From NCBI RefSeq assembly GCF_005869225.1, contig NZ_SWFP01000013.1:62001-126000 (forward strand): DNA of 64,000 bases. The letters are read 5' to 3'. Origin of the DNA: Dyadobacter bucti. Lineage in GTDB: Bacteria; Bacteroidota; Bacteroidia; Cytophagales; Spirosomataceae. The notes below the pieces were generated by a model. The model did not search any database and was not told the origin of the DNA. It worked only from the letters and a program-made list of their open reading frames with translations. Below are positions 49,231 through 58,008 of the stretch, piece by piece; position 1 is the stretch's first letter; each line of letters opens with the position of its first letter. The position numbers and the translations under genes were made by a program.

Positions 49231-50629
49231 ACTTATTGTATTTCATTTTATAAACCATTACCCCTGAAGTCGAGGCTGCGTTGGTGGCCATGGTTGCGTA
49301 GAAATATACCTCGTTACCCCTTACATCAGCAACAATGTCGCCGGAGCGGTTGTAGTTGGTACCGCCGTAAGCCTCGGATTCAAAGAGCATAAAATCCGAA
49401 TAGCCTGCACCGCCGGGCACGAGATTGAATCTGGAAGGATCGTTTGTTTCAAAAACTTTCAGATGTGTGGCGTCCCAGGCATAATATCCCTGGGTTAGCA
49501 TGGCGGTAAATTCCTCTCCCTGCACCTTGAAAGTGTTGAAGCCCAGAATTTTGTAATAATGGTTTCTTGTAGCCATGGCCGTTACTTCCATATCCGGGGT
49601 GAACGATACAAACCGGCTTCCCTGGGTGAGGTTCGGATCGGAGGTGTTATAATTGCAGTAAGTGAAATAATGATCCGACAATGGATCCAGTGACTTGCGC
49701 TGAACGGCGGCAAATGTCCAGGCCTCAGCTCCTGCGTACCGGATTATGGTAGGCTCATTTTTTAAAGCAACGCCGTCTTCAAACTCCCAGTAATGAATGC
49801 TGTTGTTTCCGTTGGTAGTGGCATAGATGAAAGCTTTGCCGCTTTTGAGATTACCGATCACGCTCACTTTTCGTCCCAGGTTCACAGGGCATCCCGCCGC
49901 CGCAGTGTAATTCAGGATTTGTTTCGGTACGCTGTCGATGTCATCGTAGTAATAAACCACGAACCCGGCCGAGTACACATTGTACCGGTTGACGATGAAG
50001 TGTCCGGCATCATCCGAATTGACCTGCATACAAAATGTGGTGGGCGGGGCAATGGATTTGACGAGCTCGCCTGTGTTTTTATTCAAAACACGGATACCAT
50101 CATCCACAGTGGTATTTCCACCGTTAAAATCGGCCACAAGCAAATAGTCCCCGGCAACTGCCAGCCCTGAAATGTTGGTACGTTTGATACCCAGCACATC
50201 GGATGTTTTAAACCACAGTTTGGAAAAAACGGTTTTGGGCAGGCTGGGGACAACCTTTACCACATACCTGGCAACCGCCCCGGCCCCATCGGTAACCCGG
50301 ATGGTGAGCGGGGAGGAAAAATCCATCGTTCCGCCCAATGCAGGCTGAATAGTGCTGTTGTGATCCAGGCTGGCGTAAGGCTTCAGGCTTTTCAGGTCCA
50401 GCGGGCTCTCTTCCGTTGACGGTACATTGATATAAATTGTATCGCCGTCGGCATAAGGCCCTGCGACCGTGGCGGGATACTCGGTAGCCTGGTTTGGAAT
50501 GGCTATGGAGAAGTTCAGAAGCCCTTTTCTGGCGGTTACTCCTTTGTTGAGGTCCACCTGCTCGCAGGAGAGGAGGCAGAGGAGGCTGAGCATCCAGCAG
50601 CCCGCCTGATATATGTATGATCGTTTCAT
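49229..50629 (-). CDS. DUF5018-like surface lipoprotein
   Basis: A 466-residue lipoprotein (lipobox LLSC, Cys22). The N-terminal 110 residues hold a fold with strand pattern LNFSIAIPNQ and VARYVVKVVP that resembles the DUF5018/bacterial Ig-like domain found in SUS-associated lipoproteins. The rest looks like a beta-propeller (repeats such as YLLVADFNGGN, VSVIGNLKSGKAFIYATT, GNEVYFYATMATN). No catalytic motif is visible. It follows the SusD gene by 40 bases and probably acts as a surface glycan-binding protein of the SusCD complex. Confidence 0.75.
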   Translation of the reverse strand: MKRSYIYQAGCWMLSLLCLLSCEQVDLNKGVTARKGLLNFSIAIPNQATEYPATVAGPYADGDTIYINVPSTEESPLDLKSLKPYASLDHNSTIQPALGGTMDFSSPLTIRVTDGAGAVARYVVKVVPSLPKTVFSKLWFKTSDVLGIKRTNISGLAVAGDYLLVADFNGGNTTVDDGIRVLNKNTGELVKSIAPPTTFCMQVNSDDAGHFIVNRYNVYSAGFVVYYYDDIDSVPKQILNYTAAAGCPVNLGRKVSVIGNLKSGKAFIYATTNGNNSIHYWEFEDGVALKNEPTIIRYAGAEAWTFAAVQRKSLDPLSDHYFTYCNYNTSDPNLTQGSRFVSFTPDMEVTAMATRNHYYKILGFNTFKVQGEEFTAMLTQGYYAWDATHLKVFETNDPSRFNLVPGGAGYSDFMLFESEAYGGTNYNRSGDIVADVRGNEVYFYATMATNAASTSGVMVYKMKYNK

Positions 50630-50669
50630 TTATTTTTCTTTTGGGATAAAAAATAATGCGGTGCCTGTG

Positions 50670-52265
50670 TTATTTCCACTCGTCGAATTGTTCGATAAGC
50701 GCATTTCGCTGCAATTCGGTGGAAGGGATCGGAAAACGATTGTATTTGGGCAGATAAACCCGTTTTTTACCATTGTCCGCATCTACCTCACGGTAAGTGA
50801 AAGTGCCTCCGGTGCCAGGAACCGGTACGCGGCCGGTCAGGTTTGTGCCGTTCAGGACGGTTCTGGCAAGGTCCCATCTTCGCAGGTCCCAGTAGCGGTG
50901 ACCCTCAAAAGCCAGCTCTATCATACGTTCGTGGCGCAGGAGTTTCATAAAATCCTCCTTGCTTCCGGCCAGTACATTTTCTGCAAAACCTGCTCTTTTA
51001 CGCACTTTGTTCAATGCTTCCAGTGCCCCCGCCAAATTACCCTGTTCGGCCATTGCTTCCGCTTTGATCAGAAGAACTTCGGCATAGCGCATAAAGTAAA
51101 ATGTGAATTCACCCGGCTGAAAACCTTCGTCCTGCGTTTTTACGGAACCATCGAAAAATTTGCGCAGATAATAGCCTGTGCTCGTGGTGCCGCCTCCAAT
51201 GGCATAACCGTCTACCGCGCCTTCGTTGGTAGCGATGGTACGGCCTTTCCAGGAAGCGCCATGATACAATATGGAGGCATAGAACCTCTTTTCACGGCCT
51301 TCATACGGTCTCGCAGCTTTGGCGGTGTCCGACCAGCTGAAATTGGTGCCGTCGGCCATCTGATAGGCTGATACCAAGTTTTCGGTGGGGCTTACCTGTG
51401 CGTAACCTTTGTCGCCGGGAGGGCAAAAGAAATAATCGAAAGAGTAACCGAAATTGGGGGACGAATAGCCGAATTCCAGGATGCTTTCCTTGTTTTCAAG
51501 ATGTTGTGCACGTTTCATCTGAAACAGTTTTTCATAGTCCGGATAAAGATCGTAAATGCCGAGACCTTCCAGTTCAGTGATGGCATCGGTAGCCGCTGAC
51601 CAGCGTTTTGCATAAAGCATTGTTCTCGCCTTAAAGCCAAGCGCAGCTCCTTTGGTGAGCTTTCCCGTTTTGGTGGAAGGTACAGTTACCGGTAAGTTGG
51701 CCGCAGCGAAATCAAGATCGGCTGCAATGAAATTCCATACTTCTTCGGGTTCGTTGCGGGTACGCTGGGAGCCGTCGGGCAGCCTGTCGAAAATGATAAT
51801 GCTTGCTCCATACCTTTTTGCCAATTCCAAATTGACATAAGCCCTGAAAAACCGAACTTCTGCTTCTGCCTGTAATTTGACCTCTTCGGACAATTTTCCG
51901 CCATTGGTTTGCATACCGTCCAGAAACTCATTGCAGTTACGGATCCAGGTATAGCCCCAGTCCCAGTTGCCTAGCGGATTTTCTCCGGGGGTGATGAAAG
52001 ACGAGCCGAGGGTAAACAGGTTGGAACTCTCGGAAGGCGTATTTTTCTTCAGAATATCAGCGAATGCGTCCTGATTGATATGGGAAGTATAATAAGTCTG
52101 GCCGATCAGCGGGTAGAATTTGTTCAGCGAAAGTTCCAGGTTGGCTTCGCTGGACCATGCTACTTCTTCACCATAAACATCGGTCAGCTCGGGGTCAATG
52201 CTGCAACCCGACAGCACTGCGATGCAGCAGGCTATCAGTATGTTAAATTTATTAATCAGTTTCAT
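50670..52265 (-). CDS. SusD/RagB-family outer-membrane lipoprotein
   Basis: A 531-residue lipoprotein with lipobox LSGC. TPR-like helical SusD fold: EVRFFRAYVNLELAKRYG, KTGKLTKGAALGFKARTML (given as two separate stretches), FMRYAEVLLIKAEAMAEQG, LEALNKVRKRAGF, LLRHERMIELAFEGHRYWDLRRW and a C-terminal PIPSTELQRN, all diagnostic. SusD captures the substrate at the cell surface and closes over its SusC partner, encoded 21 bases upstream. Confidence 0.93.
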   Translation of the reverse strand: MKLINKFNILIACCIAVLSGCSIDPELTDVYGEEVAWSSEANLELSLNKFYPLIGQTYYTSHINQDAFADILKKNTPSESSNLFTLGSSFITPGENPLGNWDWGYTWIRNCNEFLDGMQTNGGKLSEEVKLQAEAEVRFFRAYVNLELAKRYGASIIIFDRLPDGSQRTRNEPEEVWNFIAADLDFAAANLPVTVPSTKTGKLTKGAALGFKARTMLYAKRWSAATDAITELEGLGIYDLYPDYEKLFQMKRAQHLENKESILEFGYSSPNFGYSFDYFFCPPGDKGYAQVSPTENLVSAYQMADGTNFSWSDTAKAARPYEGREKRFYASILYHGASWKGRTIATNEGAVDGYAIGGGTTSTGYYLRKFFDGSVKTQDEGFQPGEFTFYFMRYAEVLLIKAEAMAEQGNLAGALEALNKVRKRAGFAENVLAGSKEDFMKLLRHERMIELAFEGHRYWDLRRWDLARTVLNGTNLTGRVPVPGTGGTFTYREVDADNGKKRVYLPKYNRFPIPSTELQRNALIEQFDEWK

Positions 52266-52286
52266 GATTTTGAAAAGTTGTAATGC

Positions 52287-55200
52287 TTAGAATGACAAAC
52301 TCAGACCTGCTTCCAGCAGCTTTTGCTGGGGATAGTAACCCTGGTTAACGTCAGGCATTTCGGGATCCAGGTAATCCAGTCCGCTCAGTGTGAACAGGTT
52401 ACTGCCGGAGACATGCACACGAAGGTTTTCAATTTTGAGCTTGCGGGTGATGCTGGCAGGCAGCGTGTAGCCGATCTGCGCGCTTTTCAGACGTACATAG
52501 GATGCGTCACGGATCCACCAGGACGAGAATTTGCCGCCGCTCTGGGCTGAGATGGTGCTCAGGCGGGGATATTTTGCATTGGTATTTTCGGGCGTCCAGG
52601 CACCCTCTGCCAGATATTTAGGAGCATTTCCGTCCTGATAAAATGCCATGGTGTAAAATGTATTGTCATATACGCCACTCGATGAGTACAGCCCTGAAAG
52701 TGCCACATCGGCCATTGCAGCGCCCTGGAAGAACAGGTTGAAGTCAAGCGCCTTGTAGCCGCCGCCGACATTCAGACCGAACATCATTTCTGGCGTGCTG
52801 CTGCGTCCGATCACTGTCCAGTCCTGGTCCCAGGTTATTTTCCCGTCTCCGTTGAGGTCTTTCAGCTTTACTTCTCCTACGCGTGAAGGGCCGAAAAGGG
52901 CACTGTTCGCGATTTCTTCTTCGCTCTGGAAAAGCCCGTCTGCCACAAATCCGTATTTCATGCCGATCTGACGGCCCGTACGTCTGAGGTAGTCAGGAAC
53001 ATTGGCGTTTTCGGTGGTTTCGATCACCCGGTTACGCGCCCAGGAAACATTTCCGCGGACATTGTAATAAAAATCGCCGAGGCTCTTGCGGTGGGTAAGG
53101 ATCAATTCAAAACCGCGGTTATCGACAATTCCGGAGTTAACTTTTGCCGGAAAATATCCGCCCATTGAAGGAGGCATCAGGCCACCCTGGTCTTGCAGGA
53201 TATCTTTGGTAACATTGTAAAAAGCATCTGCTTCCAGTCCGAGCAGCCCGTTCCAGAGCGTACTTTCAAAACCGACATTGTAGGTAGTGGTCGTTTCCCA
53301 TTTGATATTTGCGTTGGGAACGCCTTTCACATTCAGTGAACGTACCAGTTTGTCACCGATCATCGCCACGGGATTGGCGCCCATTTCCATCGTCCGTAAA
53401 TAGGCGTAGTCACCCACGGCATCATTACCGAGGCGCCCCGACGAAGCGCGGATTTTAAGGTCATTGACGAAGTTTACGTTTTGCTTGAAGAAGTCTTCAT
53501 CCGAAATCCGCCAGCCCAGTGCTACCGCAGGGAAAAGCCCCCATCTGTTTTTGGAGGGCAGGCGGGTAGATCCGTCGTATCTTCCCGTAAATTCCATCAG
53601 GTATTTTCCTTTGTAATCATACGTCAGCCTGGAAACGTAACCCGCGCGGTGAAACATGGAATGTCCGCCTTTCACGAGATCGTTGATTACTTCTTCTCCA
53701 TAATTCAGGTCCATGATATCGGTGATCGGGAAACCGCGGCGGCCGCCGGAAAGGGAGCTGCCCGTGTTGCGGATGTACTCATAGAGGAACATGCCGCCTA
53801 CCTTATGCGGACCAAATGTGCGGCTGTAGTTAATTGACGGCTGAATGGTCGTCTGCCAGGAATCTGCAAACCACTGGTTAATGGTTGCATTGCCGGTCAG
53901 CGCATGTCTTGCGTATGTTTCGGTAAAGTTGCGAGTGGCGTTATTGTAAACGGATAGCATGTAAGGCAAAAGGCCGGATTTCCGCATGCTGTAACCTTTG
54001 TCCATGGCTCCGTTCACTTTCAGGAACAGGCCCTCCACGCCAGGCACGTCGTAGCTCAGCGATGCATTTCCCTGGAGGCTGGTGGCCTTGGTATCCTGCT
54101 TTCCTGACAGGTCCCTTGCTGCCAGCGGGTTCTGGTTTCCGTTGCTGGCATTGAAGCTCCCTATCGGCATGCCGGCTGCGTTTGTAGCGGGCAGAAACGG
54201 ATAGGACATCATGGCCTGGCTGAAAATGGACGCATACGAATTGCCGAGCCCGGCCCCAAGCCCCGGCTGATTGGTGGTCTCATCGCGAACGGCTATGCCA
54301 AAAGAAGCCTTGAAACGGTCGGAAACCTGCGCGTCTATATTGGTTCGGAAATTATACCGGTTGTTGCTCGTCCGGGCAATGATACCTTGCTGATTATACG
54401 ATCCCAGCGACACAAAATATTTGAATTTATCGGAGCCTCCGTTCAGGGAAAGGTTATTGGTATAAACCGGCGCAGAACTCTTGAAAAGCATATCGAACCA
54501 GTCGGTATTGCTGAAAACACCTTCCGGGTCGCCGTTGGTGATGCGGTTCATTTCTTCGGGGGTAAAACGTCTTGCAGCTTCGGCAATACCATCCATTTCC
54601 TGCGCTTTATTATACCATTTTGCGTAACCCGGGCCGTCCAGAAATTCAGGAAAACGGGTGTTTGAGCTCAATGCAAGCGAGGAGTTGAAGGTAATGGTCG
54701 GTTTCTGAACGGTACCGCGTTTGGTGGTTACCAAAATAACCCCGTTGGAAGCCCGTGCACCATATACCGCCGCAGACGCAGCGTCTTTTAACACTGTGAT
54801 GGATTCAATTTCATCGGGATTGATAGAAGGAAAACCGCGTTCTATCCCGTCCACGATGATGAGAGGGGCAGTTCCGCTGAGGGTATTCATCCCCCGGACA
54901 AGCAGCGATGCACCGTCAGAGCCGGGTTGTCCGCTCGACTGCCTGGTAATTAATCCCGGTAACCGCCCTTGCAGCATCGAAGATAAATTGGCCGTCGGCG
55001 CGGTTTTCAGCTCTGCGGCGCTAACCTGTACAACGGACGAAACAAGGGTTTGCTTCGTTGTAGCCCCGTACCCGAGCACGATCACATCACTCAGGGACTT
55101 GTTTTCCAGCTGGAGTATTATGTTGATCTGGTTGCTTTTCCTGACGGTCACTTCCTGGGTGATGTACCCGATGTAGGATATCACCAGTACATTTCCTTCG

Positions 55201-55742
55201 TCAGCCTGCAGGGAAAAGCTACCTTTTGCATCGCTCGTGGTACCGAGGCCCTGGCTGTTTTTGATCAATATGGACGCGCCGACCAGCGGGTTGCCTTCCG
55301 CGTCTGAAATTTTGCCCGAAATCGGCAATACCATGCTTGCAGCATTGGCTTCCGGTTTCAGCGCAGGCTTTACCTCCGGTTTTTTGCGGATCAGGATGGT
55401 CGATTTATCCACGGTATAATAAAGCGGCTGACCTTCCAGGCACGCATCCAGTATGCTGGTCAAAGGTGCGTTCACTGCGTTGATCGTCACATTTTTTGCA
55501 TTCTTAAGATCATCGGAGACATAAAGGATATCCACACCTACCTGCTTTTTCAGGAGCCTGAATACCTCTTTAACCGAAGCATTTTTGACCTTAATGCTGG
55601 CATTTTGTCCGTAGACCGCTGCCGCTGTCACTTCCAGGACCCCGCAAAGGATCATGACGACGCATAGTTTCATAATGAAAATTAATTTCACCCAGGCCGA
55701 AAGCGTTTTTCGGCGTCCGGGTAATAGCCTTTCTTTGTACAT
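52287..55742 (-). CDS. SusC/RagA-family TonB-dependent receptor with STN domain
   Basis: An 1151-residue receptor. After an N-terminal signal (about 18-46) comes an STN domain (about 48-118; NASIKVKNASVKEVFRLL, VDILYVSDDL), then a carboxypeptidase-regulatory-like domain (about 140-220), the TonB plug (VILGYGATTKQTLVSSV, MLQGRLPGLITRQSSGQPG, SITVLKDAASAAVYGARASNG) and a large barrel ending in LEAGLSLSF. The STN domain contacts the FecR protein encoded just upstream, so substrate binding is transmitted to the ECF sigma factor. Start ATG 55742; ATG 55673 would still leave a signal. Confidence 0.93.
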   Translation of the reverse strand: MYKERLLPGRRKTLSAWVKLIFIMKLCVVMILCGVLEVTAAAVYGQNASIKVKNASVKEVFRLLKKQVGVDILYVSDDLKNAKNVTINAVNAPLTSILDACLEGQPLYYTVDKSTILIRKKPEVKPALKPEANAASMVLPISGKISDAEGNPLVGASILIKNSQGLGTTSDAKGSFSLQADEGNVLVISYIGYITQEVTVRKSNQINIILQLENKSLSDVIVLGYGATTKQTLVSSVVQVSAAELKTAPTANLSSMLQGRLPGLITRQSSGQPGSDGASLLVRGMNTLSGTAPLIIVDGIERGFPSINPDEIESITVLKDAASAAVYGARASNGVILVTTKRGTVQKPTITFNSSLALSSNTRFPEFLDGPGYAKWYNKAQEMDGIAEAARRFTPEEMNRITNGDPEGVFSNTDWFDMLFKSSAPVYTNNLSLNGGSDKFKYFVSLGSYNQQGIIARTSNNRYNFRTNIDAQVSDRFKASFGIAVRDETTNQPGLGAGLGNSYASIFSQAMMSYPFLPATNAAGMPIGSFNASNGNQNPLAARDLSGKQDTKATSLQGNASLSYDVPGVEGLFLKVNGAMDKGYSMRKSGLLPYMLSVYNNATRNFTETYARHALTGNATINQWFADSWQTTIQPSINYSRTFGPHKVGGMFLYEYIRNTGSSLSGGRRGFPITDIMDLNYGEEVINDLVKGGHSMFHRAGYVSRLTYDYKGKYLMEFTGRYDGSTRLPSKNRWGLFPAVALGWRISDEDFFKQNVNFVNDLKIRASSGRLGNDAVGDYAYLRTMEMGANPVAMIGDKLVRSLNVKGVPNANIKWETTTTYNVGFESTLWNGLLGLEADAFYNVTKDILQDQGGLMPPSMGGYFPAKVNSGIVDNRGFELILTHRKSLGDFYYNVRGNVSWARNRVIETTENANVPDYLRRTGRQIGMKYGFVADGLFQSEEEIANSALFGPSRVGEVKLKDLNGDGKITWDQDWTVIGRSSTPEMMFGLNVGGGYKALDFNLFFQGAAMADVALSGLYSSSGVYDNTFYTMAFYQDGNAPKYLAEGAWTPENTNAKYPRLSTISAQSGGKFSSWWIRDASYVRLKSAQIGYTLPASITRKLKIENLRVHVSGSNLFTLSGLDYLDPEMPDVNQGYYPQQKLLEAGLSLSF

Positions 55743-55804
55743 TTGTTACAATAGGTTATCCTTGACTTGAAATTGTTCACTGCATTTTCGAATGGTGGCC
55801 TAGC

Positions 55805-55851
55805 ACAGCTTTCCCAAGCTGTCTCACCGGAAGTGTTCCTAGCACTTTCGG
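55805..55851. repeat. Two REP-like hairpins between fecR-like and susC-like genes
   Basis: ACAGCTT-TCCC-AAGCTGT (55805-55822) and CCGGAAGTG (55827-55835) pairing with CACTTTCGG (55843-55851), one wobble. In the direction of the operon (minus) they lie between FecR stop and SusC start. They resemble dispersed palindromes; as RNA they could set the ratio of regulator to receptor. Confidence 0.55.
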
Positions 55852-55879
55852 TTTTTTTTCGGCCCTGTGGGAGGGAGCG

Positions 55880-57031
55880 TTATTTCATGATGGTTATTTT
55901 TTTGCCTTGTTGTTTAAAGTGAATATTACTTAACTGTTCCAAATAGCTCAGTAATCCATCCAGTCCCTTGGACTTGGAAAATGTGCCTCCAAACCGCTGT
56001 TGAGGCATTGTTCCCTGATATTCCACTTCCACATCGTACCAGCGCGCCACCATTTTCATAACCGACTGGAGATCCTGGTCCTCAAACACAAAATAACCGT
56101 CTTTCCACGCCAGAGCACTCTCAACGTCCACTGCATATACGTCGATTGTTTCCGCCGCGCCGCTGACAGCCTGCTGACCGGGTTTCAGGGTTTTCGATTG
56201 ATCATTGCGCGACACGATCACCGATCCCTCGGCCAGGGTGGTGGTCACCTGACGGTCGTCGCTGTATGCCGTCACGTTGAAATGCGTCCCGGTAACTTTT
56301 ACTTCTGTTCCGTTCGAGCGCACTTTGAAAGGTCTTTGCTTGTCGGGACTTACCTCGAAATAAGCCTCGCCGCTTAGCTCGATGAGTCTTTCTGCACCGG
56401 AATTTCCGGCAGGGTAGGTCATGGTCGTAGCGGAGTTCAGCCAGGCTCTGGTACCATCGGGCAGTGTGACCTGGAAAGTGCCCCCGCGGGGTACGGAAAG
56501 TGTGTTTCTTGCAGCAGGATTTCCAGTTATGTCGTCTGTTTTACCAGTATTTTCATACTGAAGAGCTCCATCCTGCCTTTTCACAACACGTACCGGACCG
56601 TCGCTGGCCAGCAGTCCGTCGGTGGCACCGTCGACAAGTACTTCCGAGCCGTCGCTGAGCGTAAGCATCGCCTGATTGCTTCCCGGTGCGACCGCAACCT
56701 GCTGATATTCTTTGGGTGTATGTTGATTTTTATCTGAAAAATAGAAGTACCAGCCTGCAAACAGCATGATCATGACCGAAGCTGCCACACCGATATAAGG
56801 CCATAACCGGACAGGCCGGTGTTCCGGGGTCCTCATTCCGGCGTGTATGTTTTGCAGCATATTGGCCCGGAGATTTTCCTTCTGTGCGCCGCTTTCCCAA
56901 TTCCAATCCGTGCCGGCGGAGGTGATATCAAACCATAGTTCAACCGATTCTTTCTCCTCTTCGGTACAGTTACCTTCACGGTAGCGCTTCAAAAGGTCTT
57001 TTAATGCTGCTTCATCCATTTGTTTTTTCAC
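55880..57031 (-). CDS. FecR-family anti-sigma factor/sigma regulator
   Basis: A 383-residue single-span protein. The cytoplasmic N-terminus (about 1-75; LLKRYREGNCTEEEKESVELW) binds the sigma factor, one membrane helix follows (about 76-94; YIGVAASVMIMLFAGWYFYF given by its ends), then the periplasmic FecR domain (about 170-280; LSVPRGGTFQVTLPDGTRAWLN, LSGEAYFEVSPD, TGTHFNVTAYSDD, TTLAEGSVIV) and a C-terminal STN-like fold that contacts the receptor. It forms a signalling chain with SusC and the ECF sigma factor. Confidence 0.92.
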   Translation of the reverse strand: MKKQMDEAALKDLLKRYREGNCTEEEKESVELWFDITSAGTDWNWESGAQKENLRANMLQNIHAGMRTPEHRPVRLWPYIGVAASVMIMLFAGWYFYFSDKNQHTPKEYQQVAVAPGSNQAMLTLSDGSEVLVDGATDGLLASDGPVRVVKRQDGALQYENTGKTDDITGNPAARNTLSVPRGGTFQVTLPDGTRAWLNSATTMTYPAGNSGAERLIELSGEAYFEVSPDKQRPFKVRSNGTEVKVTGTHFNVTAYSDDRQVTTTLAEGSVIVSRNDQSKTLKPGQQAVSGAAETIDVYAVDVESALAWKDGYFVFEDQDLQSVMKMVARWYDVEVEYQGTMPQQRFGGTFSKSKGLDGLLSYLEQLSNIHFKQQGKKITIMK

Positions 57032-57137
57032 TTTTTCCGCTTTCCGGGACGCGTGTTTGATGTCTCTTTGAGGTAAGAGTCAAAAACAATGGGCAGGTAG
57101 TATCCCACCTGAAAAAAAATTCAGTTTTTTCTGAGAA

Positions 57138-57752
57138 TTACATTTTGGAAACCGTAAAAAGCAGGATAGTAGCCCACATGTGCTGCTCGTCAAGTTTTGA
57201 TCGCAGGAATTTCAGGGAGTTATGAATTTGTTTTTTGACCGTTTTGTCGGAGATATTCAGTCTTGCTGCAATTTCGGCGTAGGAAAGGTGTTCCTTGCGG
57301 CTCAGGAGAAATACCTCGCGCATGCGTTCGGGCAGGCGCTGGATGTGGGCTTCGAGGAATGCCTCCATTTCGGAAGCGATCAGATCCACTTCCGGGGATT
57401 GATCATAATCCCGGAAGAATTCGAGAAAGGAGCTTTTATGTCTTTCCAGCGACATACTGAGGCTGATGCACCGGAGGGATTTATAGCGGGCTATGGAAAA
57501 GATGTAAGCCTTCAATGACTGAATGTTCAACAATTCTCCCCGTTTTTGCCATAAAGCGATGAATGTTTCCTGTACAACGTCGCTCGCCTCGTCCTGATCT
57601 TTTAATACTTTTACTACATATAAAAAGAGTGATTCCCAATATCTGTCGTACAGCTCCGTCAGGGCCAGCTCGTTTCCTTCATTGATCATGCTGAGCAGGA
57701 GGGAATCAGGGGTGCCAGTAAGCTGCTTTTTGTTATTCAGGGAATTTATCAC
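57138..57752 (-). CDS. ECF RNA polymerase sigma factor (FecI-like)
   Basis: The frame is open from ATG 57848, but the extra 32 residues (KIFAITCRAIVYSVFWE...) do not look like a sigma factor; GTG at 57752 gives 204 residues beginning INSLNNKKQ and is preferred, though not certain. Region 2 (ALTELYDRYWESLFLYV, DEASDVVQETFIALW, LKAYIFSIAR) and region 4 (LPERMREVFLLSRKE, SYAEIAARLNISDKTVKKQI) are complete. It is followed by fecR- and susC-like genes, 106 bases away, and should direct their transcription when substrate binds the receptor. Confidence 0.88.
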   Translation of the reverse strand: MINSLNNKKQLTGTPDSLLLSMINEGNELALTELYDRYWESLFLYVVKVLKDQDEASDVVQETFIALWQKRGELLNIQSLKAYIFSIARYKSLRCISLSMSLERHKSSFLEFFRDYDQSPEVDLIASEMEAFLEAHIQRLPERMREVFLLSRKEHLSYAEIAARLNISDKTVKKQIHNSLKFLRSKLDEQHMWATILLFTVSKM

Positions 57753-58008
57753 GACAAAACAAATAGTGGAGCGGTTCACGCAGACTTTATCCGTCTCCCA
57801 AAAAACAGAATAAACGATTGCCCTGCAAGTTATTGCAAAAATTTTCAATAAGAAGATTAACGTATTGTTAATCTTTTTCCATTTTCACCTACTACCAGCT
57901 CATTCTTTTCTGCACTTGTAAAGGTAGGGTACGGTGTGCGGATGCAGACCAGCCCTCTATTTTGGTGTGAGTTCAATATTTCAATTTCTAAACCTTTTTG
58001 TATTTCAA

